Source: [Clostridium] fimetarium (GTDB lineage Bacteria; Bacillota; Clostridia; Lachnospirales; Lachnospiraceae). Taken from it: DNA of 64,000 nt. Of this stretch, positions 18,706 to 30,172 are shown one piece after another; position 1 is the stretch's first letter; the number at the start of each line of letters is the position of its first letter. The notes beneath the pieces are model-generated. The model did no database searches and was not told where the DNA came from. It worked only from the letters and a program-made list of their open reading frames with translations. The stretch lies in assembly GCF_900111235.1 (NCBI RefSeq), contig NZ_FOJI01000017.1:17872-81871 (forward strand). The letters run 5' to 3'. The position numbers and the translations under genes are program-made.

Positions 18706-20406
18706 TTATGGTTCACCTCGTAAACTTTCGAAAGTTCTGTATATATCTAAAGTGCCATAGCCCCACTCTCTATTTGGATAAATCAAATTCGGATTTCGTT
18801 CAACACCGCGAAATAGGAACTTTTTGACTTGCTGACTATTCATCGTAGGGTAGTTCTTTTTTACAATTCCCCATTCAAGTAGCATAGCGGATACACCCGT
18901 AGTTAGTGCGGCTGATATGCTTGTTCCTGATTTCTCACTAAATGCATTGCCAAGTAAAGGGCTATAGACATTAACTCCAGGAGCCGCTAAATCAGGTTTT
19001 ACTAAATTTATTCTTGAAAATCCTCTACCTGCATTCAGATATATACTTTGAACTTTATGGTTATAGGCCGTGGCTGTAATTGCTGTTAGTGAATAACCGG
19101 GACAAGTTATTGTTGTATACGGGTTAGGGTTTGCAAATGTCGTATTTTCATTAATGAATCCTCGCATTGGTAGCCAGATGTGAAAGCCTGAACTGATTTT
19201 TCCAGCATATACTTTGAGCTTCCATATACCAGGTGAAGGATTTTGAAATCGAATTAGTATCAGTTGATCTCCTGTTTGATTTTCCACAATAAAATAATCA
19301 ACTAAGATAGTTGTTTTTTCAAAGGTAAAATTGATTTTTCTACTTTCATGTAATTTGGAAAGTATACGAGGAACGTATTCTCCACCGGGAGTCGTAATAT
19401 CAATGGAATACGTACCAGGCAAACTTCCCCATAATTCCATAAGAAAACCACTTTCACCTTCTCCAACTTTAATTTCGACCAGATCATATCCAAGTTTAGG
19501 ATCAACCTCTCCATAATAATGATGGCCGGTGTCGCCTTCATTTCCAGCTGCAACAACTGTTGCTATACCAATTCGGTTAGAATTAGTATAAATCAGGTCG
19601 GCTAAGGGCGTACGACCATCATGTGAGCCTTGATTGGTTCCAAGTCCAATACAGATTGCAATAGGTTTCCCAAGTCGATTAGCAATGTTAATCAGATAGG
19701 TAATTCCAAACATAATATCATTTTCCTGATAGCATATTGTATCCTCTGGAACCAAAATCAATTGCTTTAGATTTGATTTGGCAGGTTTGAGTTTGACAAC
19801 CACAAATTGTGATAGCGGCACTACGCCTATGAAGTCACTGTCTTCGATATTAGAGCCGCCAGCAAGTCCAGCCAACATTGTTCCATGCCCTATCTGATCA
19901 GTGCTTGGAACGAGCGCTAAAGGTGCTTCACTTTTAAGTGCTTCATTAATCTGATTCTCATTATATTCAGTTCCATAATAAAATATTTCGGAGGAGGCTT
20001 GTAGATTTTCAATTGATTGATCCCATATAGACAATATTCTTGTTGTATTATCGGTATTTTTAAATAAGGGATTGGTATATTCAATTCCGGTATCAACGAA
20101 CCCTAATAGGACTCCTTGGCCATTTAAAGCTAAGTTTGGTACATTTTGGACTCTTTTAACACCCATTTCATCTAAACTTGTAGTATCAACCAAACCGAAT
20201 AATTTAGGGATAGTGGAATAGTCTTGTCTTTGCAAGAAATCTTGCTTTACGCTATCTACTGGTATATAAATAACGGCATACTTTTCATCGATAATATTAA
20301 TTGTATCATTTGGAAAGTTAGATAATTTTTTTTGGTTTTCATTATATTCCACAATTAAATCGGCATACTCATTGCTTATTATTTTTTTTCTATCCAAGTC
20401 ATTCAT
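18706..20406 (-). CDS. Csp-like subtilisin-family serine protease (downstream copy)
   Basis: 566-residue S8 peptidase with complete catalytic triad: D105 in GFVDTGIEY, H174 in GHGTMLAG, S496 in SGTSISAALTTG, and oxyanion N289 in AAGNEG. The N-terminal 80 residues resemble the CspA/B/C prodomain; a 130-residue beta insertion (about 310-435) precedes the serine segment as in clostridial CspB, which processes the spore cortex lysin SleC. No signal peptide or membrane segment. It lies 60 bp behind a near-identical-length paralogue. No clear Shine-Dalgarno sequence precedes the ATG. Germination function is inferred only from family. Confidence 0.88.
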   Translation of the reverse strand: MNDLDRKKIISNEYADLIVEYNENQKKLSNFPNDTINIIDEKYAVIYIPVDSVKQDFLQRQDYSTIPKLFGLVDTTSLDEMGVKRVQNVPNLALNGQGVLLGFVDTGIEYTNPLFKNTDNTTRILSIWDQSIENLQASSEIFYYGTEYNENQINEALKSEAPLALVPSTDQIGHGTMLAGLAGGSNIEDSDFIGVVPLSQFVVVKLKPAKSNLKQLILVPEDTICYQENDIMFGITYLINIANRLGKPIAICIGLGTNQGSHDGRTPLADLIYTNSNRIGIATVVAAGNEGDTGHHYYGEVDPKLGYDLVEIKVGEGESGFLMELWGSLPGTYSIDITTPGGEYVPRILSKLHESRKINFTFEKTTILVDYFIVENQTGDQLILIRFQNPSPGIWKLKVYAGKISSGFHIWLPMRGFINENTTFANPNPYTTITCPGYSLTAITATAYNHKVQSIYLNAGRGFSRINLVKPDLAAPGVNVYSPLLGNAFSEKSGTSISAALTTGVSAMLLEWGIVKKNYPTMNSQQVKKFLFRGVERNPNLIYPNREWGYGTLDIYRTFESLRGEP

Positions 20407-20466
20407 ATATACGGAATACGCTGCCTAATTTACTTTTCTTGTATATATATATGTTTTGAAAAAAAA

Positions 20467-22167
20467 TTAAGACTGAACTTGTAAACTTTCATACGTTCCA
20501 TTGATATCTATTGTGCCATATCCCCACTCTCTATTTGGATATATTATGTTTTCATTTCTGTTAACACCTCGGAATAAGAACTTTTTAATCTGCAAACAAT
20601 CCATGGAGGGATAGTTATCCTTTACAATTCCCCACTCAAGCAGCATTGCTGCAATACCAGTAGTTAGTGCAGCTGCAATACTAGTTCCCGATTTATCTCC
20701 AAATTCATTTGCAAGTAACGGACTATAGACATTTACTCCAGGAGCTGCTAAATCGGGTTTGACAAAATCAGTTCTAGTAAAGCCTTTGCTGGCATTGAGA
20801 TATATACTTTGATCCCTATGGTTGTATGCAGTGGCGGTAATAATAATTAATGCATTTCCAGGAGTGGTAACCGTCGTATATGGGTTAGGCTTTTTAAAAA
20901 AAGTGTTTTCTAGAATAAAACCTCGCATTGGCAACCAAATATGAAAACCCGAACTGATTTTCCCCGCATATACGTTAATTATCCAGGTGCCAGGTGAAGG
21001 GTTCATAAATCGAATTAAAATCAGCTGATCGCCCGTTTGTGTTTCTACTATAAAATAATCAACTAAAATAATAGTATTTTGAAATATAAAATTAATTTTT
21101 CTACGTGCTTGTAACTTAGGTAGTATACGTGGAATGTATTCTCCGTTTGGAGATGTGATATCGATTGAATAGGTGCCAGGTAAACTTCCCCATAATTCCA
21201 TAGCAAAACCGCTTTCACCTTCTGCAACTTCAATTTCAACCTTATCAAAACCGAGTTTGGGATCAACTGTTCCATAGTAATGGTGACCAGCATTGCCTTC
21301 ATTACCGGCTGCGACTATGATTGCAATCCCCGTTCTATTTGCATGAGTTAAAATCATATCTGATATTGGAGAACTGCCGTCATGCGAGCCTTGATTGGTA
21401 CCAAGTCCAATGCAGATGGCAATAGGTCTTCCAAGTCGTCTTGCTACATTTGTTAAATATTGAATGCCAAACATAATGTCATTTTCCTGATAGCATATTG
21501 TATTTTCTGGTACCATAGTCAGTAGTTTTATATTAGATTTGGCTGGTTTGAGTTTAACAACAACATATTCCGATAATGGTACTACACCTACAAAATCACT
21601 TTCTACGATATTAGAACCTCCTGCAAGGCCTGCTAACATTGTGCCATGTCCTATTTCATCTGTACTTGGGACAATGGATAATGGTACATCGTTTTTAAGA
21701 GCAAGATTAATGTTGTCCTCATTATATTCTGTTCCATAGTAAAATATATCTGCAGAAGCCTGCTTATTTTCTATTGATTGATCCCATATAGATAAGATTC
21801 TTGTTGAATTATCAGTATTTTTAAATATTGGATTGGTATACTCTATTCCTGTGTCAACGAATCCCAAGAGAACTCCTTGGCCTTTTAAAGCTAAGGAAGA
21901 TACATTCTGAATCTTTTTAACGCCCATTGCTTCTAAATTTGTAGTATCAAGTAATCCTAACAATTTAGGGATGACGGAGTAATCTTTTTCATGAATAAAC
22001 TGCTGCGTTACTTTATTTTCTGGAATATATACAACAGCATACTTAGAGTCGATATAATTAATTGTTTCGTTTTGCAAATCAAATAACTCCAATAGATTTT
22101 TACTGTATTCCACTATTAAATCAGCGTAGTCATTGCTTATAATCCTTTTTCTATCGTCATCATTCAT
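20467..22167 (-). CDS. Csp-like subtilisin-family serine protease (upstream copy)
   Basis: 566 residues, same length as its downstream neighbour and aligning with it without visible gaps; catalytic D105, H174, N289 and S496 are at identical positions, so this is a recent-to-moderate tandem duplication with both copies apparently active. No signal peptide. The sequence before each ATG also matches between copies (a run of alternating T and A, then AGAAAA, then GTATTC about 5 bp before ATG), so the duplication included the 5' flank. Neither copy has an obvious ribosome site. It is divergent from hrcA. Confidence 0.88.
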   Translation of the reverse strand: MNDDDRKRIISNDYADLIVEYSKNLLELFDLQNETINYIDSKYAVVYIPENKVTQQFIHEKDYSVIPKLLGLLDTTNLEAMGVKKIQNVSSLALKGQGVLLGFVDTGIEYTNPIFKNTDNSTRILSIWDQSIENKQASADIFYYGTEYNEDNINLALKNDVPLSIVPSTDEIGHGTMLAGLAGGSNIVESDFVGVVPLSEYVVVKLKPAKSNIKLLTMVPENTICYQENDIMFGIQYLTNVARRLGRPIAICIGLGTNQGSHDGSSPISDMILTHANRTGIAIIVAAGNEGNAGHHYYGTVDPKLGFDKVEIEVAEGESGFAMELWGSLPGTYSIDITSPNGEYIPRILPKLQARRKINFIFQNTIILVDYFIVETQTGDQLILIRFMNPSPGTWIINVYAGKISSGFHIWLPMRGFILENTFFKKPNPYTTVTTPGNALIIITATAYNHRDQSIYLNASKGFTRTDFVKPDLAAPGVNVYSPLLANEFGDKSGTSIAAALTTGIAAMLLEWGIVKDNYPSMDCLQIKKFLFRGVNRNENIIYPNREWGYGTIDINGTYESLQVQS

Positions 22168-22308
22168 ATATTGAATACCCGATCTTGATTTATTTTCTTC
22201 TATATATATATGGTTTTTTGAACAGTATATACATTACACGTTCTACGGTGTTTTTAGATTGTTGTGCAAAAAATATCACATTATAATAAAAAAAAAACAA
22301 AACAGGTG

Positions 22309-22337
22309 TTGACAAATAAATGCGTTAGTGATATTTT
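22309..22337 (+). promoter_or_regulatory. Vegetative promoter of the hrcA operon
   Basis: Consensus TTGACA (22309-22314), 17-bp spacer, TATTTT (22332-22337). CIRCE begins 14 bp after the -10 box, close to the expected transcription start. Confidence 0.8.
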
Positions 22338-22350
22338 TAATATATCAGTA

Positions 22351-22377
22351 TTAGCACTCTATCAATTAGAGTGCTAA
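22351..22377. promoter_or_regulatory. CIRCE operator (HrcA binding site)
   Basis: Perfect match to the consensus TTAGCACTC-N9-GAGTGCTAA, 48 bp upstream of hrcA. HrcA binding here represses the chaperone operon; GroE-dependent folding of HrcA makes repression heat-sensitive. In the mRNA it also forms a 5' hairpin. Confidence 0.99.
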
Positions 22378-22424
22378 CAAAAAAACTTATATTAAATATA
22401 ATCCATTGCAAAGGAGCAGCTGTT

Positions 22425-23474
22425 ATGGAACTTGACGATAGAAAGATAAAGATTCTTAAAGCAGTCATTCAGAATTATCTTGAAACTGGAGAACCGGTCG
22501 GTTCAAGAACCATTTCAAAAGACGCTGATTTGAATTTAAGCTCGGCTACGATTCGTAATGAGATGGCAGATTTGGAGGAGTTGGGATATATAATTCAGCC
22601 ACATACTTCTGCAGGACGTATTCCTTCTGATAAGGGATATCGATTATATGTTGATAATATGATGTTAGAAAAAGAAGCTCATCTTTTAAAAAGGGAAAAA
22701 GAAGTTACAGAACTGAAAATCTTTTTAACTGATAAAGTAGAAAGAGTGGAAGAACTTCTACAAAACGTAGCAAAGACATTAGCGAATGACACGAACTATG
22801 CAACAATGATTAGTTTGCCGCAAAGTCATAAGGTAAAGTTGAAGTTTATTCAATTGTCACAACTTGAGCCAAACAAGATTCTAACAGTTATCGTATTGGA
22901 TGGTAATCTTGTAAAGAACAAGGTGATTAATATTAGCGAAGATATTTCACAAGAGATGTTGCTAAAGTTGAATATTTTGTTAAACAGCAGTCTTAATGGT
23001 TTGACATTAGATGAAATTAATCTCAGTATTATTTCTAGAATGCAGAATCAGGCAGGCGAATATGTTGATTTAATCAAAATGGTTTTGGATACAATCACAG
23101 ATATAATAGGGAATGCTGAACAGATGCATATTTATACAAGTGGTGCAACTAACATATTTAAGTATCCAGAATTAAGTGACAGAATCAAAGCAAGTGAGCT
23201 TATATGTACTTTGGAAGAAAAAGAACTTCTTACAAATCTGATTTCGGATTCCTTAGATAGTTCGCAGAACCAAGGTATTCAAGTATATATAGGAAATGAA
23301 ACACCGGTACAGACAATGAAAGATTGTAGTGTGGTTACAGCAACTTATCAATTCGAAGACGGCTTGAGAGGCACAATAGGAATAATCGGACCAAAACGAA
23401 TGGATTATGATAAAGTGGTTGAGGCATTAAAAACTGTAAAATCACAGTTGGATACAGTATTTAAGAAAAATTGA
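22425..23474 (+). CDS. hrcA: Heat-inducible transcription repressor HrcA
   Basis: 349 residues from ATG 22425, which has AAAGGAG 9 bp upstream; the longer frame back to 22371 would begin inside CIRCE and is rejected. N-terminal winged helix (MELDDRKIKILKAVI..., GEPVGSRTIS, LSSATIRNEMADLEELGYI) is highly typical; the C-terminus carries the GAF-like domain with VVTATYQ...GTIGIIGPKRMDY. Binds CIRCE and represses hrcA-grpE-dnaK(-dnaJ). Confidence 0.97.
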   Translation: MELDDRKIKILKAVIQNYLETGEPVGSRTISKDADLNLSSATIRNEMADLEELGYIIQPHTSAGRIPSDKGYRLYVDNMMLEKEAHLLKREKEVTELKIFLTDKVERVEELLQNVAKTLANDTNYATMISLPQSHKVKLKFIQLSQLEPNKILTVIVLDGNLVKNKVINISEDISQEMLLKLNILLNSSLNGLTLDEINLSIISRMQNQAGEYVDLIKMVLDTITDIIGNAEQMHIYTSGATNIFKYPELSDRIKASELICTLEEKELLTNLISDSLDSSQNQGIQVYIGNETPVQTMKDCSVVTATYQFEDGLRGTIGIIGPKRMDYDKVVEALKTVKSQLDTVFKKN

Positions 23475-23485
23475 GAAAGGTTGGT

Positions 23486-24133
23486 GTGAAAGTGCCAGAA
23501 AATGAAAACAATGAAGCAATTCAACCAGAAGAAGTTGAAACTGCTAATATAAATGATGGCGAACAAGATATTGTAGATGAATTCACAGAGGCAGAAGCGG
23601 AATCAGAAGTAGAAGTAGATGCGGATGAAAAAGCAGAAAAAGGCAAGGAATCTACAGAGAAAGCTAAAAAGTTTGGAAAAAAAGAAAAAAAGAAAGATCC
23701 TAAGGATATTCTTATAGACGAACTGATTGATAAGAACAGACGTCAGATGGCAGAATTTGATAATTTCAGAAAAAGAACTGAAAAAGAGAAGTCAGTAATG
23801 TATGAAATTGGAGCGAAGGATATAATCGAAAAGATATTACCAATCGTGGATAATTTCGAAAGAGGATTTGATGCCATTTCAGATGAAGAAAAATCATCAC
23901 CATTTACAGAAGGAATCGAGAAAGTATTCAAACAACTAACGAAGGCTTTAGAGGATGCAGGAGTCAAGACAATAGAGGCAGTAGGTCAGCCTTTTGATCC
24001 TAATTTTCATAATGCAGTAATGCATATTGAAGATGAGGAGCTTGGTGAAAATGTTGTAGCTGATGAGTTCCAGAAGGGCTATATTTACAGAGAATCTGTA
24101 GTACGCCATAGTATGGTCAAGGTAGCAAATTAA
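23486..24133 (+). CDS. grpE: Nucleotide exchange factor GrpE
   Basis: About 215 residues. Releases ADP from DnaK. Long acidic, low-complexity N-terminus (to about residue 75), then the dimerising helix (RRQMAEFDNFRKRTEKEK) and a C-terminal beta domain ending VVRHSMVKVAN. Non-ATG start: candidates are TTG 23471 (overlapping the hrcA stop), GTG 23486 and GTG 23492; AGAAAGG (23474-23480) favours 23486 (5 bp) or 23492 (11 bp). Translation is probably coupled to hrcA. Confidence 0.93.
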   Translation: MKVPENENNEAIQPEEVETANINDGEQDIVDEFTEAEAESEVEVDADEKAEKGKESTEKAKKFGKKEKKKDPKDILIDELIDKNRRQMAEFDNFRKRTEKEKSVMYEIGAKDIIEKILPIVDNFERGFDAISDEEKSSPFTEGIEKVFKQLTKALEDAGVKTIEAVGQPFDPNFHNAVMHIEDEELGENVVADEFQKGYIYRESVVRHSMVKVAN

Positions 24134-24232
24134 TTATATGGAAGAAAGCAATAAAAATAAAGGTTCCATACAATGTTAGTAAAGCAATAAAGTAGTAGAT
24201 AAAAACAAAAAAATAGATTGTAAATTCTATAG

Positions 24233-26116
<1,884 letters not shown>

Positions 26117-26150
26117 GTTTACTAACATTTAAAAACTCATGAAACAAGAG

Positions 26151-26192
26151 AACAGTAAATCGAAATAGACTTTCGATTTACTGTTATTCTTG
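26151..26192 (+). terminator. Strong hairpin between dnaK and dnaJ (weak terminator or mRNA stabiliser)
   Basis: Perfect 15-bp stem (26151-26165 with 26171-26185) and 5-base loop. The following sequence ATTCTTGTAT is a poor T tract, so partial termination or processing is more likely than a full stop. TATAAT at 26195-26200 just behind it lacks a good -35. Confidence 0.6.
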
Positions 26193-26319
26193 TATATAAT
26201 AGGGAATATGGATAGAGAAAATTATTCTTATTCAAATTTTAGACATTTAAATATTTAATCTTTTAGATATTAAAATTAAAATATTTAGACATATGGTATA
26301 TATTAGAAAGGTAAAAATC

Positions 26320-27483
26320 ATGGCAGATAAAAGAGATTATTATGAGGTGTTAGGCGTTCCTAAAACCGCTAATGATGCTGAACTTAAGAGTGCATATAGA
26401 AAATCAGCAAAGAAATATCATCCTGATACGAATCCAGGAGATGCAGCGTCAGAAGCAAAATTTAAAGAGGCTTCAGAGGCATATGCTGTTCTAAGTGATG
26501 CTCAGAAACGTCAACAATATGATCAACTTGGTCATGCGGCATTTGAACAAGGTGGCGGAGCTGGAGCAGGTGGATTTGATTTTGATATGGGTAATATGGG
26601 TGACATCTTTGGCGATATTTTCGGCGATCTATTCGGAGGCGGCGGTAGCAGAGGCAGAAGAGGCGGTGGAAATGGTCCTATACAAGGCGCTAATCTTAGA
26701 ACTAGTATAAGAATTACATTTGAAGAGTCTGTAACAGGTGTTGATAAAGAAATAGAACTTACGTTAAAAGATGATTGTGCGAAGTGTCATGGAACTGGTG
26801 CAAAACCAGGGACAGACCCACAGACTTGTCCAAAATGTGGTGGAAAAGGTCAAGTAATGTATACACAACAATCATTATTTGGCGTGGTACGTAATGTGGC
26901 AACTTGTCCAGATTGTAATGGTACAGGTAAAATTATTAAAGAAAAATGTCCTGATTGCTACGGTTCAGGATACATCAGCAGTAAAAAGAAAATTCAGGTA
27001 TCAGTTCCAGCTGGAATTGATTCTGGCCAGAGTATTAGAATTAGAGAAAAAGGTGAGCCAGGTAAAAATGGTGGACCTAGAGGCGATCTACTCGTTGAGG
27101 TAACAGTGTCTAGACATCCGATTTTCCAAAGACAGGATTATAATGTATTCTCAACTGTTCCAATTAGCTTCCCAATAGCTGTACTTGGTGGAGAAATCAA
27201 AGTAAAGACGGTTGACGGAGATGTGTTATATGAAGTAAAACCAGGTACTCAAACTGATACAAAAGTAAGACTCAAAGGAAAAGGAATCCCTTCACTTCGT
27301 AGTAAAACAGTACGTGGTGATCATTATATTACATTGGTTGTTCAAGTTCCTGAGAAGCTTACAGAAGGACAGAAGGAAGCACTTCGTACATACGATAAGA
27401 GTATGATTGGTGAAGTACATCCTGAAACTCCAGTGACACCGGAACATCCAGAAACAAAAAAGAAAAAAGGGATATTTAAATAG
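26320..27483 (+). CDS. dnaJ: Chaperone protein DnaJ (Hsp40)
   Basis: 387 residues from ATG 26320 (AGAAAGG 8 bp upstream); the frame's earlier ATG at 26293 has no ribosome site. J domain with HPD at 34-36, Gly/Phe-rich linker ([13 protein letters not shown]), four CxxCxGxG zinc repeats ([32 protein letters not shown]), then the two C-terminal beta domains. It stimulates DnaK ATPase. The palindromic element B starts 20 bp after the stop. Confidence 0.98.
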   Translation: MADKRDYYEVLGVPKTANDAELKSAYRKSAKKYHPDTNPGDAASEAKFKEASEAYAVLSDAQKRQQYDQLGHAAFEQGGGAGAGGFDFDMGNMGDIFGDIFGDLFGGGGSRGRRGGGNGPIQGANLRTSIRITFEESVTGVDKEIELTLKDDCAKCHGTGAKPGTDPQTCPKCGGKGQVMYTQQSLFGVVRNVATCPDCNGTGKIIKEKCPDCYGSGYISSKKKIQVSVPAGIDSGQSIRIREKGEPGKNGGPRGDLLVEVTVSRHPIFQRQDYNVFSTVPISFPIAVLGGEIKVKTVDGDVLYEVKPGTQTDTKVRLKGKGIPSLRSKTVRGDHYITLVVQVPEKLTEGQKEALRTYDKSMIGEVHPETPVTPEHPETKKKKGIFK

Positions 27484-27502
27484 AACTTGATGGACGGACG
27501 GA

Positions 27503-27670
27503 CGCAAAAACTCCTATTGTTCCTCTTGTTCGCTATTGCCTCTACAGACTTGTGGTATAGTATGCATTCGGTTTGACACAAAAAAATGTGTCAACCGCCT
27601 GTATACTATACCGCAAGTCAGTAACGGCAAATGCGTACAATTGAGGAACTATAGGAGTTTTTGCTGTGCG
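27503..27670. repeat. Long palindromic intergenic element B (type 2)
   Basis: Three nested stems in 168 bp directly behind dnaJ. The outer arm (27503-27525, CGCAAAAACTCCTATTG...) pairs with 27643-27670. The middle arm ACTTGTGGTATAGTATGCA (about 27548-27566) pairs with 27600-27622. The centre GGTTTGACAC / GTGTCAACC is a perfect 10-bp stem. Between stems, TGTTCGCTATTGCCTCTACAG-type sequence and GTAACGGCAA are shared with element D (47536-47690), while the paired arms are not. Preceded by GGACGGACGG, also found before D. Confidence 0.8.
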
Positions 27671-27923
27671 TGGACAAGTTGTATTGAAATAGGGGCTGGA
27701 AAAAAGACAAAAAAGGTGCCTTGATATAATAATTGGGTTGATTTGTGTAATGGTAAATACATAAAATGCAATATTATGACAATAAATGACATTATTTCCA
27801 TAATTATGTTTAAAATATACAAAATATATGGTAAAATTCTATTGTTATTATGATTGCGTTTTAAAATATTAGATAATAAACTCTTTTATGTTACCTAATA
27901 AGATAAAGACTAGGAGAATAGGT
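27671..27923. other. AT-rich gap upstream of the agr-like locus
   Basis: Holds the leader of the LytTR regulator gene. TATAAT occurs at 27725-27730 without a convincing -35, and no LytTR box, hairpin or small gene stands out. The promoter of the regulator/kinase pair could not be placed with confidence. Confidence 0.5.
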
Positions 27924-28649
27924 ATGTTTAATATAGCGATTTGCGATGATGAAAAGTATTATAGAGATTATATTAAGGAATTAGTTATTAAATACTTTGA
28001 TGCTTTACAATTAGATTATCATTTGGAGATATTTGAATCCGGTAAGGATTTGTGCATGGTTGGATTGGAAAAAGCAGAATATGATATTGTATTTCTTGAT
28101 ATTAATATGAAAGAAATGGATGGAATTGAAACTGCAAAACAAATTAGAAAGATAAATTCTAATGCATTTATCGTATTTATCACCGCGTTTGTTTCTTTTT
28201 CTCCGGAGGGTTATAAAGTTGATGCAATCAGATATATTTTAAAGGACAGTCAAAATTTTGAAGCTGCGATTACAGAATGTTTGGATACAATCTTTGGAAA
28301 AATGGCGATTAATAGGATTAAGATGAAGTTTGATTTCATTGAAGGAGAAAAGGAAATTCTGTTAGATGATATTATCTTAATTGAAAGTAGATTACATAAA
28401 TTAGTATTTGAAATGAGTGGAAAAACGATAAAAAAATATACCCTTTATGGAAAATTAGATGAAATAGAAATTTTACTTGAACCATATGGATTTTTAAGAC
28501 TTCATCAAAGCTTTCTAGTGAATATTAAGTATATTATTCAAGTAAACAATTATAGAGCACTATTAACAACAAGCAAATATTTATCAATTCCAAAACTTAA
28601 ATTCAAGGCAATTAAAGAAGCTTTCATTGAGTACAAAGGAGATTTATAA
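27924..28649 (+). CDS. LytTR-family response regulator (AgrA-like)
   Basis: 241 residues from ATG 27924 (AGGAG 7 bp upstream); an upstream ATG at 27888 lacks a ribosome site. Receiver domain with acidic pocket D8/D9 and phospho-acceptor D59 in IVFLDINM; C-terminal LytTR DNA-binding domain (about 135-240: KEILLDDIILIESRLHKL..., LRLHQSFLVNIKYI). It is followed 2 bp later by a GHKL kinase and then agrB and agrD, so it is the response regulator of a peptide quorum-sensing circuit. Its likely targets are the repeats at 30069-30097. Confidence 0.92.
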   Translation: MFNIAICDDEKYYRDYIKELVIKYFDALQLDYHLEIFESGKDLCMVGLEKAEYDIVFLDINMKEMDGIETAKQIRKINSNAFIVFITAFVSFSPEGYKVDAIRYILKDSQNFEAAITECLDTIFGKMAINRIKMKFDFIEGEKEILLDDIILIESRLHKLVFEMSGKTIKKYTLYGKLDEIEILLEPYGFLRLHQSFLVNIKYIIQVNNYRALLTTSKYLSIPKLKFKAIKEAFIEYKGDL

Positions 28650-28651
28650 TA

Positions 28652-29959
28652 ATGGCTATTATACAAGCAATATTTATAGTATTTTTAGAAATATTATATT
28701 GTACATTATTTTTGGAAATATTTTTGGAAAGAAGAATAAATAAATATAAGTTCATAAAGCAATACGGTCTGATTTTTATGACGTTAGCAGTGGTTATTAT
28801 ATCAATTGAATTGAATGGAAATATTGCATTAAAAGAATTGATAACGATATTATTTGTTTCATCAACAATGCTAGGTATATATAAAAGTAGAATAATGAAA
28901 ATGTTATTTTTAATATCTATATATTTCGGAATATTATTAGGTATAGATTATTTAGCATTAACTACAATTAAATATATAATACCCGCTGCGACCATAACCT
29001 ACTTGGATAATCCGATATATGGAACAATATTCGTTTTATTGTGTAAAACATTAGTCTTTGTGGCAATTATGGTTATTAAGAAAAATTGGGATATAAATAA
29101 TAGTTTGAGTTTACTTTCGGATAGCCAATGGTTAAGATTTATATATTTCCCTATCATGTCGATAATCGCTTTATGTGCGATGTTAATAAATTTTGACAAG
29201 GAAATTAGTGAAACGGCTTCTAATACGCTATTGATAATTGCATTTGGATTAGTTATTATGAATTTAATGGTGTTTTATTTAATGAGAGATATTATTGGAC
29301 GTGAAAAATTAATTCAGAGTGATAAGATTTTCAAGGAAAGAATGAAGAATCAAACAAATATGTATCGCTCTATGTCTGATGATTTCGAAATACAAAGAAA
29401 ACGTATTCATGAATACAATAATCAAATTGGATGCATAGAAGGTATGCTTTTAAATAAAAATGTGGAACAGGCGTTGGATTATGTAGTGAAAATTACAGGT
29501 GGATTAAAAAAAGAGATAAACGCGATTGATACTAATAATGTCATTATTAATGCGATTATTAATTCTAAATATAAAGAGGCAATAGATAAAAATATTGTAA
29601 TGGTAATTAAGGTGAATGATTTATCAGAGTGTGTGATTGTTGATGAAGATATAGTTATCATTCTTTCTAATCTTCTAAATAATGCGATAGAAGCATGTGA
29701 GAAAATCATAGAAAAACGAATTATATGGTTAAAGTTTGTAATTGAAGAAAATATGACAATAATCTCGGTTAAGAATACAGCGGAAGAAGACGTTGAAATT
29801 ATAGACGGTGCATTAATCACAACGAAAGAGAACAAAACGGAACATGGATTAGGAGTTAAGAATATAAAGGAAAGCGTTGAAAAATATAAAGGCTCTTATA
29901 CATTGCAAGGGCAAGGTGGATATTTCTTTTTCGGTATTATTATACCTATAATCGCATAA
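28652..29959 (+). CDS. GHKL-type sensor histidine kinase (AgrC-like)
   Basis: 435 residues. Five to six TM segments in the first 210 residues, typical of AgrC/ComD peptide receptors with no extracellular domain. The cytoplasmic part has H253 in RIHEYNNQIG (the family's phospho-accepting H), the N-box NLLNNAIEAC and the glycine box HGLGVKNI of the HATPase_c_5 type. The start is 2 bp after the regulator's stop with AAAGGAG at 28637-28643, so the two are translationally coupled. It probably senses the cyclic peptide from agrD at 30756. Confidence 0.92.
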   Translation: MAIIQAIFIVFLEILYCTLFLEIFLERRINKYKFIKQYGLIFMTLAVVIISIELNGNIALKELITILFVSSTMLGIYKSRIMKMLFLISIYFGILLGIDYLALTTIKYIIPAATITYLDNPIYGTIFVLLCKTLVFVAIMVIKKNWDINNSLSLLSDSQWLRFIYFPIMSIIALCAMLINFDKEISETASNTLLIIAFGLVIMNLMVFYLMRDIIGREKLIQSDKIFKERMKNQTNMYRSMSDDFEIQRKRIHEYNNQIGCIEGMLLNKNVEQALDYVVKITGGLKKEINAIDTNNVIINAIINSKYKEAIDKNIVMVIKVNDLSECVIVDEDIVIILSNLLNNAIEACEKIIEKRIIWLKFVIEENMTIISVKNTAEEDVEIIDGALITTKENKTEHGLGVKNIKESVEKYKGSYTLQGQGGYFFFGIIIPIIA

Positions 29960-29989
29960 GTATATGAAAGTTGCTCAAGTTAAAATAGA

Positions 29990-30039
29990 CCCTATAGTAG
30001 GGACAGTTGAAAAACAACTGTTTTTATAGGGTTTTTTTT
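29990..30039 (+). terminator. Terminator between the regulator/kinase pair and agrBD
   Basis: Two-part stem: CCCTATA (29990-29996) with TATAGGG (30025-30031) and inner ACAGTTG/CAACTGT, followed by seven T. It separates the two transcripts, so agrBD needs its own promoter. Confidence 0.88.
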
Positions 30040-30068
30040 AGTGGATAAATTCTTGGTTTATAAAATCT

Positions 30069-30097
30069 ACAGTCGATTTCTGCTTTTTACAGTCGTT
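30069..30097 (+). promoter_or_regulatory. Tandem LytTR (AgrA-type) binding sites before agrB
   Basis: Direct repeat ACAGTCGAT (30069-30077) and ACAGTCGTT (30089-30097), 20 bp start to start; identity continues through TTCTGCTTT after each. AgrA-family LytTR proteins bind ACAGTT-like 9-bp direct repeats about two helical turns apart just upstream of weak promoters, which is the arrangement here. Implies autoinduction of agrBD. Confidence 0.72.
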
Positions 30098-30111
30098 TTC
30101 TGCTTTGCGTA

Positions 30112-30139
30112 TTGAATTTTTATAATAATATATTATTAT
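30112..30139 (+). promoter_or_regulatory. Probable agrBD promoter
   Basis: TTGAAT (30112-30117), 16 bp, TATTAT (30134-30139); lies 14 bp downstream of the second LytTR repeat and about 33 bp before the agrB start. TATAAT at 30121-30126 is an alternative with unworkable spacing to this -35. Confidence 0.5.
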
Positions 30140-30172
30140 TAGCTTAAGTAGAAAATTGGAAGGAGGGAAGTT

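Noticed and set aside
22371..22424. Longer N-terminus for HrcA
   Set aside because: It would begin with a GTG inside CIRCE; ATG 22425 has the ribosome site and matches family starts.
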